Source of the DNA: Mucilaginibacter psychrotolerans
GTDB taxonomy: Bacteria > Bacteroidota > Bacteroidia > Sphingobacteriales > Sphingobacteriaceae
Length of the DNA: 64,000 nt
Direction of reading: 5' to 3'
NCBI RefSeq assembly: GCF_004519315.1
Contig: NZ_SOZE01000004.1
Location: 124,001 to 188,000 of the forward strand
Shown here: positions 32,219-40,255 of the stretch, in pieces
How the letters are laid out: every line of letters begins with the position of its first letter
How positions within the stretch are numbered: the first letter of the stretch is position 1
Notes under the pieces: generated by a model
Told to the model about the DNA's origin: nothing
Seen by the model: the letters and a program-made list of their open reading frames with translations, nothing else
Database searches by the model: none
Made by a program: the position numbers and the translations under genes

Positions 32219-33772
32219 CTAAAACGGTGGTTCGTCTTCCATATCATCCATCCTTGAAGGGCGGATGATGAAGTTGCTTTGCTTCTCGAAATCCTGCGAC
32301 GGGGCTAAACCAGCAAAGGCGTTGCCGGCAGGTGGGAAGCCGTCCATATTGGTTTCCAAATCGGTAAACTTCACGTACTTGCCTACGAATTTCAGCCTTA
32401 CGCGGCCGGTTTCGCCATTACGGTGCTTGGCTATAATTACTTCGCCCACGCCTTGGGTTGGGTTGTTGTCTTCATCCACATCAAGTCCGTAATACTCGGG
32501 GCGGTAAAGGAACAGTACCATATCCGCATCCTGCTCAATAGAACCCGATTCACGTAAATCTGATAGCATCGGCCTTTTCGAACCACCGGGCCTGCTCTCT
32601 ACGGCACGACTCAACTGTGATAGCGCAATCACGGGCACATTAAGTTCCTTGGCTACGGTTTTTAAAGCGCGGGATATACTACCTATTTCCTGCTCGCGGT
32701 TACCGCCTTTGCCATCGGCTTTACCGTGCATCAACTGCAGGTAATCGATGATGATAAGCTGTATATCGTGCTGCGATTTTAAACGGCGGCACTTGGCACG
32801 GAACTCGAATATATTTAAGGATGGCGTATCGTCTATAATTAAAGGTGCTTGTTCCAGGCGACCAACTTTAGAGTGTATCTGCTGCCATTCCCATTCTTCT
32901 AAAGTGCCTTTACGTATTTTTTCCTGTTCAATTTCGGTTTCGCCGGATATCAAACGATTCACCAACTGAACCGAGGACATCTCCAAAGAGAACACTACAA
33001 CAGGTTTGTTGAAATCCACTGCGGCGTTACGTGCACAGGTGAGTACGAAAGCTGTTTTACCCATTGCCGGGCGGGCCGCTATAATAACCAAATCGGATTT
33101 TTGCCAGCCTGAGGTCATACGGTCAAGATCGGTAAAGCCAGAGGCAACGCCTGTAAGTCCATCTTTTTTATCCTTCAGCGCTTCCATATCCTTTAGCGCT
33201 TCATGCACAAGGTCGTCCATCATGCGCGAATCTCGGCGCAGGTTGTTCTGGGCAATCTCGAAGAGGTTCTTCTCGGCTTTATCCAGCAGGTCGAAAACGT
33301 CGCTGGTATCTTCATAGGCCGAACTAATCACTTCGGTAGAGATGCGTATCAATTCGCGCTGTATGTATTTTTGGATGATAATGCGCGAGTGGTACTCAAT
33401 ATTGGCGGCAGAAGCCACGCGGTTGGTAAGCTCGGTAACATAGTAGGCGCCGCCAATCATTTCCAGCTCGCCCTGCTGGCGTAGCTGGGCAACCACAGTA
33501 AGTATATCTACCGGCGATGTTTTCTCGAACAGGACAGCAATAGCATTGAATATTTTTTGGTGACGGATTTCGTAAAAAACCTCGGGTTTCAACACATCGA
33601 TAACCGAAGAAAGAGCATCTTTTTCAAGCATTAACGCTCCCAGCACAGCTTCCTCCAGGTCTAACGCCTGTGGAGGTAATTTGCCCAGCAAACCGTTTGG
33701 TGTAGGGTTGCTGAAACGGCTTTTACGGTCGGTGTTTGTTTTATTATTTGTAGAATCGTTCTCGAAAATCAT
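32219..33772 (-). CDS. dnaB: Replicative DNA helicase DnaB
   Basis: The hexameric fork helicase. The N-terminal DnaB domain ('PQALDLEEAVLGALMLEKDAL') is at about 35-130. The RecA-like C-domain has Walker A 'ARPAMGKTAF', 'VFSLEMSSVQLVNRL', Walker B-type 'IIIDYLQLM', 'ALSQLSRAVESRPGG' and 'SDLRESGSIEQDADMV'. The 517-residue length is normal, with an acidic C-terminal tail. No intein is present. The ATG at 33772 gives 'MIFENDS'. The upstream TTG at 33781 is less likely. Confidence 0.97.
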   Translation of the reverse strand: MIFENDSTNNKTNTDRKSRFSNPTPNGLLGKLPPQALDLEEAVLGALMLEKDALSSVIDVLKPEVFYEIRHQKIFNAIAVLFEKTSPVDILTVVAQLRQQGELEMIGGAYYVTELTNRVASAANIEYHSRIIIQKYIQRELIRISTEVISSAYEDTSDVFDLLDKAEKNLFEIAQNNLRRDSRMMDDLVHEALKDMEALKDKKDGLTGVASGFTDLDRMTSGWQKSDLVIIAARPAMGKTAFVLTCARNAAVDFNKPVVVFSLEMSSVQLVNRLISGETEIEQEKIRKGTLEEWEWQQIHSKVGRLEQAPLIIDDTPSLNIFEFRAKCRRLKSQHDIQLIIIDYLQLMHGKADGKGGNREQEIGSISRALKTVAKELNVPVIALSQLSRAVESRPGGSKRPMLSDLRESGSIEQDADMVLFLYRPEYYGLDVDEDNNPTQGVGEVIIAKHRNGETGRVRLKFVGKYVKFTDLETNMDGFPPAGNAFAGLAPSQDFEKQSNFIIRPSRMDDMEDEPPF

Positions 33773-34082
33773 AGCCCACAAAAATATACTAATAAATCGC
33801 AGCCTTACGAAGAATTGATATCTTTTCTTTCATTTTTTTAATTACCTCTAATGAGCACTAATAAGCCATTTTGTGCCCGGTTTTTATCAACACCAAAATG
33901 TTGATAAAAATAAAATAACTATTTATTTGTTTGAATGATAGTTATTTAAGAATGGTGTTGATAACTTTCAAAGTAATTATTTAAGCTTTTTACGGAGGGA
34001 AAAAGGTATAATAGAAGCTAACGTAAATGACAGCTTAATGTTAAATAGTATAAGTACTTTTGCGCGAACGAAATAAGAAGAA
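33773..34082. promoter_or_regulatory. AT-rich divergent region between dnaB and rlmB
   Basis: This 310-base gap holds divergent promoters. Perfect 12-bp arms TTTTTATCAACA (33881-33892) and TGTTGATAAAAA (33899-33910) are followed by AAATAACT (33913-33920) and AGTTATTT (33940-33947). The 9-mer TTATCAACA, one base from the DnaA-box consensus TTATCCACA, occurs three times (33884-33892 +, 33899-33907 -, 33956-33964 -). TACTTTTG at 34055-34062 fits the Bacteroidota -7 element TAnnTTTG for rlmB. Confidence 0.5.
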
Positions 34083-34856
34083 ATGAGTTATAATTCTAAG
34101 CCGGTGCGCGAGGGCAACCAAATGGTTTTTGGCATACGTGCGGTTATTGAGGCGATACTTGCCGGGAAAGAAATAGAGGCACTTTACACGCAGCGCGGAC
34201 TGGGCGGCGGTTTGCTGAACGAGTTGCGCGATGTGATGAACGAGTACCAGATTACTGCGCAACAGGTGCCGGTAGAGAAACTGAACCGCATCACCATGAA
34301 AAACCACCAGGGTGTTATCGCCTTTATTTCGCCCATTACTTACCATAAGGTTGAGAACATTATTCCGGAGATTTTCGAAAAAGGGGAGGTGCCTTTAATT
34401 TTGGTTTTGGATAGCATTACGGATGTGCGCAACATGGGTGCCATTGCCCGAACCGCCGAGTGTGCCGGCGTGCATGCTATCGTAATCCCGGCAAAGGGCT
34501 CCGCACAAATAAACCCCGATGCGATAAAAACATCGGCAGGTGCATTATATAAGATACCGGTTTGTCGCCACGATAATTTTATGCAAACCGTTAGGTTTTT
34601 ACAGGAATCTGGCTTGCAATTGGTTTGCTGCACCGAAAAAACGAACGACTACATCTACACGCCCGATTATACCGCACCAACCGCCATCATTATGGGCTCG
34701 GAAGAAGACGGCATCCGCAACGATATCATCCGCATCTCTGACTATTTAGCTAAGATTCCGATGTTTGGGGAAATAGAATCGTTAAATGTATCCGTTTCCA
34801 CCGCAGTGATTCTTTACGAAGCTATCAGGCAGCGTGAAGTAGCAAAGCAACTTTAA
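34083..34856 (+). CDS. rlmB: RlmB-type 23S rRNA 2'-O-ribose methyltransferase
   Basis: A SPOUT/TrmH-family methyltransferase of 257 residues, expected to methylate guanosine in 23S rRNA. The N-terminal substrate-binding domain ('MVFGIRAVIEAILAGKEIEALY') is followed by the SPOUT motifs 'DSITDVRNMGAIARTAECAG', 'AIIMGSEEDGI' and 'IPMFGEIESLNVSVSTAVILYEAIRQR', which form the knotted SAM site. RNA specificity among TrmH relatives cannot be fixed by eye. It is divergent from dnaB and followed within ten bases by a small gene. Confidence 0.93.
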   Translation: MSYNSKPVREGNQMVFGIRAVIEAILAGKEIEALYTQRGLGGGLLNELRDVMNEYQITAQQVPVEKLNRITMKNHQGVIAFISPITYHKVENIIPEIFEKGEVPLILVLDSITDVRNMGAIARTAECAGVHAIVIPAKGSAQINPDAIKTSAGALYKIPVCRHDNFMQTVRFLQESGLQLVCCTEKTNDYIYTPDYTAPTAIIMGSEEDGIRNDIIRISDYLAKIPMFGEIESLNVSVSTAVILYEAIRQREVAKQL

Positions 34857-34866
34857 AGGTGTGATT

Positions 34867-35121
34867 ATGATTTCGGAAGAACAACTAAAGGAAATAGAAC
34901 TTAGGTGCAATATGGCGCAACGTGGTCCGTGGAAATCTTACATTGAAGATAGAGACCACGAGAGTGGAAATAGCTTTATAATGACCGGCGAAGATGAAAA
35001 TAGAGGAGAAGATATTGAGTTGATGGGAGCAACTGATGCAGACTTTGATTTTATAGCCGGCGCTAAACAGGATATTCCGCTACTAATTGCAGAGATTCGT
35101 CGATTAAAAGCTTTGGGGTAA
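34867..35121 (+). CDS. Small acidic hypothetical protein, 84 aa
   Basis: An acidic cytoplasmic protein with 'LKEIELRCNMAQRGPWKSYIEDRDH' and 'ATDADFDFIAGAKQDIPLLIAEIRRLKAL'. The 'DADFIAxARxDIPxLLxEI' pattern is one I associate with small phage- and plasmid-linked proteins of unknown function (Ea22-like), a tentative match. The ATG at 34867 is preferred to the GTG at 34861. It is probably co-transcribed with rlmB and ends at a strong terminator. Confidence 0.7.
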   Translation: MISEEQLKEIELRCNMAQRGPWKSYIEDRDHESGNSFIMTGEDENRGEDIELMGATDADFDFIAGAKQDIPLLIAEIRRLKALG

Positions 35122-35139
35122 CTTCAGAAAACTTCTAAT

Positions 35140-35181
35140 AACGAAGAAGCCCGGTTGATAGGACAATCGGGCTTCTTCGTT
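35140..35181. terminator. Bidirectional terminator between the 84-aa gene and vapC
   Basis: An 18-base arm at 35140-35157 pairs with 35164-35181, with one G-T wobble and a six-base loop. The right arm reaches into the vapC stop codon. It can end transcription from both sides. Confidence 0.85.
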
Positions 35182-35575
35182 ATATAGTTATACTGTTTGG
35201 GTTGAGGTACTTTAATGCCGTTACCTTTCCGAAGTCTTTATCATTATCTGCAATTAAAGTTAGGCGATTCACGGATGCCGTAGCAGCAATCAAGGCATCT
35301 GGTAATTTCAACTTGTAAGCTTTTCTGATTCTTATAGTTTCGGCAATGATAGAATCATCAATTCCAATAATATCCGCCTGATAAACAAATAATTGATAGA
35401 CACCAAGGTCTGATTTATTCGGCGGATCCCACACTTGTAATTCTATCTCGGTTATGAAAGACAAGCTACTTTCGCTATCTATAATTCCATCAATAAATTT
35501 TAAACCTGTTTCCGAAAAGGAACCATTAAGATATTTAATTATCGCCGAAGTATCAATTAAATAGCTCTTTGCCAT
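35180..35575 (-). CDS. PIN-domain toxin (VapC-like ribonuclease)
   Basis: A 131-residue PIN domain, the Mg2+-dependent RNase fold of VapC toxins. Acidic active-site residues are visible at D8 ('YLIDTSAIIKYL'), E43/E45 ('ITEIELQVW'), D93 ('KLPDALIAATA') and D110-D114 ('LIADNDKDFGKV'). The length and layout are complete. Its start overlaps the upstream small gene by 19 bases, the usual toxin-antitoxin arrangement. The target RNA is unknown. Confidence 0.9.
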   Translation of the reverse strand: MAKSYLIDTSAIIKYLNGSFSETGLKFIDGIIDSESSLSFITEIELQVWDPPNKSDLGVYQLFVYQADIIGIDDSIIAETIRIRKAYKLKLPDALIAATASVNRLTLIADNDKDFGKVTALKYLNPNSITI

Positions 35576-35757
35576 TCGCCACGCAACGCATCAAGTTGTT
35601 TATCTATATCTTCGTTACTCATCCTGGTTTGAATTTTGTCGCGCAATGATGATAAACTCGCAGGTTGCTTCAAAACCTTAATAATATTTAAATCCTCAAG
35701 GTCCTTCAATAACTTATACGCTTTTTGGTTGGTTAATTCTACCAATACTGTTTCCAT
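35557..35757 (-). CDS. Putative antitoxin partner of the PIN toxin, 66 aa
   Basis: A small protein starting 'METVLVELTNQKAYKLLKDLEDLNIIKVL' and ending 'LDALRGEWQRAI'. The first half is likely a beta-strand plus helix and the second a helix that could wrap the toxin. There is no clear AbrB or ribbon-helix-helix motif, so it may not itself bind DNA. The ATG at 35757 is preferred to the TTG at 35769. It lies upstream of the toxin and overlaps it by 19 bases, so it is translated first. Confidence 0.8.
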   Translation of the reverse strand: METVLVELTNQKAYKLLKDLEDLNIIKVLKQPASLSSLRDKIQTRMSNEDIDKQLDALRGEWQRAI

Positions 35758-35810
35758 GTCGATTATCAAATGTGTAGTAAATCAAATCTACAAAAAAATA
35801 GACGAATAAC

Positions 35811-35865
35811 ATAAGCAATAAAGAGCGTCCGTTTCGAATGGAAACGGACGCTCTTTATTGCTTAT
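35811..35865. terminator. Perfect 24-bp hairpin between manC and the toxin-antitoxin pair
   Basis: Arms 35811-35834 and 35842-35865 are exact reverse complements around a seven-base loop. It lies downstream of the manC stop on the minus strand, with A/T-rich ends, and would terminate manC transcription before the toxin-antitoxin genes. Confidence 0.85.
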
Positions 35866-35911
35866 TAGCATCATCACTACATCTAAAATCTGGAAATCTG
35901 CACATCCACGC

Positions 35912-36997
35912 TTAAATGTATTTCGCCCCGAATTTGCTCTTTACGTCGGCAACTACTTGTTTGATGTTCTGTTCCTGGTCGCGCGGGCAAATCAGTAGGG
36001 AGTTATTGCTTTCTACAACGATGAAATCGTGCAGGCCCTGCAGTATCACCAGCTTTTCGCCGGGTACGTTTACCATGCAGTTGCTGCTATCGTACATAAT
36101 CACCTTTTCTGATGGGATAACGGCGTTTCCCACATAATCTTTATCGGCCAGTTGGTAAATGGATGCCCAGGTACCCAAATCGCTCCAGCCGAATTCTGAT
36201 GGTAGCACATATACGTTGGATGCCTTTTCCATAATTCCGTAGTCGATAGAAATATTGATACAGCGCTGGTATATCTTATGAACAAAAGCCTTTTCATCTT
36301 CGGTGTTGTAAACCGGGCGGGCTTCGGCAAATATCTCATGCATCTCGGGCAGGTAGCTGTTGAAGGCATTTACAATAGCTTTTGCCGACCATACGAAAAT
36401 CCCGGCGTTCCACAAAAAGTCGCCGCTTTGGATAAAGGTTTTGGCTATATCTACGGTTGGCTTCTCGGTAAAGGTTTTTACTTTATGAAAATCCTCATTG
36501 ATTATTTCATCGGTGTATTGGATATAGCCGTAGCCGGTATCCGGGCGCGATGGTTTTATACCCAGCGTTACCAGGCATTGTTTTTCGATAGCTGCCTGCA
36601 GCGATTTTTCTATAGCAGTAACAAAGGCAGCCTCGTCTAGTATCAGATGATCAGACGGAGCCACTACAATCGCCGCATCGGGGTTAAGGCTTTCAATTTT
36701 AAAACAGCCATAGGCCACGCAAGGGGCGGTGTTGCGCATCACTGGCTCGGTGAGTATTTGGTCGTCTGCCATATCTGGCAGTTGTGTTTTTACCAGGCCG
36801 GTATAAATTTCGTTGGTAACCACATAAATATTCTCTTTAGGGCAAATTTTCAGGAAACGATCGTAGGTGTTTTGGATAAGTGTTTTCCCGGTACCCAGTA
36901 TATCAATAAATTGTTTTGGGTGCGAGGTCCTGCTTATTGGCCAAAAACGGCTGCCAATACCGCCTGCCATAATGATGGCATAGTAGTTTTTATTCAT
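35912..36997 (-). CDS. manC: Mannose-1-phosphate guanylyltransferase
   Basis: This enzyme makes GDP-mannose from GTP and mannose-1-phosphate. The nucleotidyltransferase signature 'IIMAGGIGSRFWPISRTSHPKQF' is at about 8-30. Later motifs are 'VAPSDHLI', 'FTEKPTVDIAKTF', 'GDFLWNAGIFVW' and 'SEFGWSDLGTW'. At 361 residues it lacks the C-terminal isomerase domain of bifunctional ManC/AlgA proteins. It has its own promoter region (36998-37239, AT-rich) and could feed the polysaccharide cluster at 52990-64000. Confidence 0.95.
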   Translation of the reverse strand: MNKNYYAIIMAGGIGSRFWPISRTSHPKQFIDILGTGKTLIQNTYDRFLKICPKENIYVVTNEIYTGLVKTQLPDMADDQILTEPVMRNTAPCVAYGCFKIESLNPDAAIVVAPSDHLILDEAAFVTAIEKSLQAAIEKQCLVTLGIKPSRPDTGYGYIQYTDEIINEDFHKVKTFTEKPTVDIAKTFIQSGDFLWNAGIFVWSAKAIVNAFNSYLPEMHEIFAEARPVYNTEDEKAFVHKIYQRCINISIDYGIMEKASNVYVLPSEFGWSDLGTWASIYQLADKDYVGNAVIPSEKVIMYDSSNCMVNVPGEKLVILQGLHDFIVVESNNSLLICPRDQEQNIKQVVADVKSKFGAKYI

Positions 36998-37239
36998 GCT
37001 CGGGTCGAAGAATTTTTATTTGTTAAATACTGGTTAAAAGTGTGCATTAATTTGTAAATTTAGTATTAAATGGAACTAAATATTTTATCATAAAAAATGC
37101 TTTCATTCTAAGAGATAAATAAACAAATTGTTTTCAGAAGAATAATCATTTTTATATAAAATTTTACACAAAACCCATCGTTTATTTATAAATTTTTGTT
37201 ATTTTGAACCATATTTTTAAAACGTATTAAAGTACATAA

Positions 37240-39438
37240 ATGATAGAAGCTAAAAAATCGCTTTTTGATAACCTGCAGAATTTCTTCGGGTTTGATAACT
37301 TTAAGGGTGAGCAGGAAGCGATAATTACGAACATTTTAGCAGGGAACGATACTTTTGTGATAATGCCAACCGGTGGTGGCAAATCCATGTGTTATCAACT
37401 GCCTGCATTAATGAGCGAAGGCACAGCGATTGTGATTTCCCCGCTCATCGCGCTGATGAAAAACCAGGTAGACCAGTTAAGGGCCTTTGGTGGCTCAGAC
37501 AGCATAGCGCATTTCCTCAACTCCTCGCTTACCAAAGCCGATATCCTTAGGGTGAAAGACGATGTTTTGAGTGGCAAAACCAAACTGCTATACGTTGCGC
37601 CCGAATCATTGACCAAGCAAGAGAACGTCGACTTTTTGAGGCTGAACCAGGTATCCTTTGTGGCGGTGGATGAAGCTCACTGTATTTCAGAGTGGGGGCA
37701 TGATTTCCGGCCCGAATACCGCAAGATACGGCAAGTGATAAGCAACATAGGCGATGATATCCCGATCATAGCCCTAACTGCCACGGCAACGCCCAAAGTA
37801 CAGCAGGATATCCAGAAGAACCTGCAAATGAACAACGCTACGGTTTATAAGTCGTCGTTCAACCGTTCTAACTTGTTTTACGAGGTAAGGGCAAAACGCA
37901 CGGCTATTAAGGAAATTGTAAAGTTTGTAAAGCAAAATCAGGGTAAATCGGGCATTATTTATTGCCTCAGCCGTAAAAAGGTAGAGGAAGTGGCCGAGGC
38001 ACTTAATCTTAACGGCGTAAAGGCATTGCCATACCACGCCGGTTTAGATCCTAAGGTTCGTGCCGATACACAGGACAAATTCCTGATGGAAGATGTGGAT
38101 GTGATTGTGGCTACCATTGCCTTCGGGATGGGTATAGATAAGCCGGATGTACGCTACGTAATACACCACGATATGCCTAAAAGCATGGAGGGGTATTACC
38201 AGGAAACCGGCCGCGCCGGCCGCGATGGCGGCGAAGGCGTTTGCGTTGCCTTTTACAGCGGCAAGGATATTGATAAACTGCAGAAGTTTATGAAAGATAA
38301 GCCTGTAGCCGAGCGTGAGATAGGTACCCAGATACTGAAAGAAGTTATCGATTATGCCGAATCATCGGTTTGCCGCCGCAAGCAGCTGCTGCATTACTTT
38401 GGCGAAAACTTTAACGAGGCTGGCTGCAATTGTATGTGCGATAACTGCTCGGCACCGAAAACTCATTTTGATGGCGAAGCGCAATTACACAAAGCCCTTA
38501 GCCTGATCAAGCTTATCGGCGAGAAATTCGACGATACGCATATCATCAATATCCTGATGGGTAAAGATGATGCCCAGGTGAAGAACTATGAGCACGATAA
38601 ACTGGAAGATTACTTCGGAACAGGCGTAGAAGACGGCCAGAATCTTTGGAATTCGTTGATGCGCCAGGCTTTGCTTAACAACTTCCTGTCAAAAGATATC
38701 GACCACTATGGACTGCTACACTTAACCAAAGCAGGCAACTCCTTCATCGAAAATCCGTACAGCATTCGTTTCGTACTAAACCGGGACATGGGCCCGACAG
38801 ACGATGATGAGGCTGAGGACGGCCCTAAGCAAGGTGGTGGCGCGTTGGATACGGTACTTCTACAGATGCTGAAAGATTTGCGCAAGAAAATGGCCAAGCA
38901 AAAAGGCTTGCCACCCTTCGTTATCTTCCAGGATCCGTCTTTGGAAGAAATGTGCACGCATTACCCGGTTAATACCGAGGAACTTAAGCAAATATCGGGT
39001 GTGGGAGCGGGCAAGGCACTGAAATTTGGCAAGCCGTTTACCGATCTCATCCAGAAATACGTAGACGACAACGATATCGACCGCCCGGTGGACATGGTTA
39101 TAAAAAGTGCCGCTAATAAATCGGCTTTAAAGGTATTTATCATCCAGAATATTGATCGCCACTTGAATTTGGATGACATTGCCGCATCTAAAGGCCTTAC
39201 CTACGAAGAGATACTGAAAGAGGTAGAAACGATTGTAAACTCTGGTACCAAGTTAAATCTCAACTACTATATCGACGAGGTTATAGATGAGGACAAACAG
39301 GAAGAGGTTTACGATTACTTTAAGACAGCAGAGGTAGACTCTATAGATGATGCACTGGTAGACCTGGGTTCGGATGATTACACCCGCGAAGAGGTACAGC
39401 TGATGCGTATCAAATTCATGTCTGAAGTAGGGAATTAA
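37240..39438 (+). CDS. recQ: ATP-dependent DNA helicase RecQ
   Basis: A 3'-5' DNA helicase. Walker A 'MPTGGGKSMCYQLPAL' is near residue 40-50. Further motifs are 'VDEAHCISEWGHDFRPEYR', motif V/VI 'IAFGMGIDKPDVRYVIHHDMPKSMEGYYQETGRAGRDG', and the zinc-binding RQC cysteines ('CRRKQLLHYFGE...CNCMCDNC', about 385-405). A winged-helix and an HRDC-like domain ('VFQDPSLEEMCTHYPVNTEELKQISGVGAGKALKFG') complete it. At 732 residues it is the long form usual in Bacteroidota, with an extra helical C-terminus. It ends at a long hairpin terminator. Confidence 0.97.
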   Translation: MIEAKKSLFDNLQNFFGFDNFKGEQEAIITNILAGNDTFVIMPTGGGKSMCYQLPALMSEGTAIVISPLIALMKNQVDQLRAFGGSDSIAHFLNSSLTKADILRVKDDVLSGKTKLLYVAPESLTKQENVDFLRLNQVSFVAVDEAHCISEWGHDFRPEYRKIRQVISNIGDDIPIIALTATATPKVQQDIQKNLQMNNATVYKSSFNRSNLFYEVRAKRTAIKEIVKFVKQNQGKSGIIYCLSRKKVEEVAEALNLNGVKALPYHAGLDPKVRADTQDKFLMEDVDVIVATIAFGMGIDKPDVRYVIHHDMPKSMEGYYQETGRAGRDGGEGVCVAFYSGKDIDKLQKFMKDKPVAEREIGTQILKEVIDYAESSVCRRKQLLHYFGENFNEAGCNCMCDNCSAPKTHFDGEAQLHKALSLIKLIGEKFDDTHIINILMGKDDAQVKNYEHDKLEDYFGTGVEDGQNLWNSLMRQALLNNFLSKDIDHYGLLHLTKAGNSFIENPYSIRFVLNRDMGPTDDDEAEDGPKQGGGALDTVLLQMLKDLRKKMAKQKGLPPFVIFQDPSLEEMCTHYPVNTEELKQISGVGAGKALKFGKPFTDLIQKYVDDNDIDRPVDMVIKSAANKSALKVFIIQNIDRHLNLDDIAASKGLTYEEILKEVETIVNSGTKLNLNYYIDEVIDEDKQEEVYDYFKTAEVDSIDDALVDLGSDDYTREEVQLMRIKFMSEVGN

Positions 39439-39455
39439 GTTTTTCGCTTAAAGCT

Positions 39456-39502
39456 AAAAGTCCAAAACAAAAAGCATTTATTGCTTTTTGTTTTGGACTT
39501 TT
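39456..39502. terminator. Bidirectional terminator between recQ and a convergent gene
   Basis: Perfect 21-bp arms (39456-39476 and 39482-39502) with a five-base loop and A/T-rich ends, 17 bases after the recQ stop. The right arm touches the end of the convergent gene. Confidence 0.88.
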
Positions 39503-40255
39503 TTATTGGCTGTTTTTTTTTGAAGTTTTAAATGCGGATTTTCCGTTTTGGGGCTTGGATGCAACGGTTGTTACTCTGTAAAACACGCCGTATTTGTATC
39601 GGTATGTACCCACATCCTGCAGCAGCCAATCTTCATTATTGGTTTTGCGTATGGGAGAGATGTTTAATCCATTTATCTTGCATTTACGCGATACCGTTAA
39701 GATGTTAACGTTAATGGTAAGGCTGCCCAGGCAATTGGTTATGTATTTTACCTCCGTTGATTTATCTACCCGTTTTTCGTATTGCTTGTCGGTTTCCTTT
39801 TTCCTCCTCACAGGTGGGTCATCCCATACTTCTAATTTATAACCGGTTTCCAGGGAGAAAAACGCATGATTGTGTGTATCGATAACAAAAGCATCTTCTA
39901 TCCACCATGTCGAGGTTCGGGTACTATTCCCATGTTGATGGTGATAGATAATAAACTGCCCGCTTATCACGCAATCGGCGGTGTTTGTAGGTTGTTCGGG
40001 CAATTCGTAAACTATCCAGCTGTCCGGGCTATATTTTTGTATTAAACGATAATGGTCTTCGCCCCCTGCTTTTGCCAGTAGTACATCGCCGCCGGTAAAG
40101 GGTATCAGGTCAGCGTAGTTTCGCATCTGCTCTGCATCTATCGTATCTATTTCCTGTAACGACTCAAATACGAGGCTGTCTGTCAATTGCGCTCTCGCAG
40201 TTACAGAAATGCATAGCAGCGTTATCAATGCAAATTTCGAAAACAGCCTTTGCAT
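39503..40255 (-). CDS. Exported hypothetical protein coupled to an OmpA/PorE-like gene, 250 aa
   Basis: The signal peptide is at 1-22 ('FALITLLCISVTARAQ'). I do not recognise the family. The mature part has beta-rich patches ('SWIVYELPEQPTNTADCVISGQFIIYHHQ', 'HAFFSLETGYKLEVWDDPP') and a basic C-terminus. Its ATG overlaps the stop codon of the upstream OmpA-like gene (TAATG arrangement), so the two are translationally coupled. A role in the same periplasmic/outer-membrane assembly is an inference from this. Confidence 0.78.
   Translation of the reverse strand: MQRLFSKFALITLLCISVTARAQLTDSLVFESLQEIDTIDAEQMRNYADLIPFTGGDVLLAKAGGEDHYRLIQKYSPDSWIVYELPEQPTNTADCVISGQFIIYHHQHGNSTRTSTWWIEDAFVIDTHNHAFFSLETGYKLEVWDDPPVRRKKETDKQYEKRVDKSTEVKYITNCLGSLTINVNILTVSRKCKINGLNISPIRKTNNEDWLLQDVGTYRYKYGVFYRVTTVASKPQNGKSAFKTSKKNSQ

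Noticed and set aside
33773..34082. Chromosomal replication origin
   Set aside because: There are only three near-match DnaA boxes, no dnaA gene is in the window, and no strand-bias evidence could be computed here.
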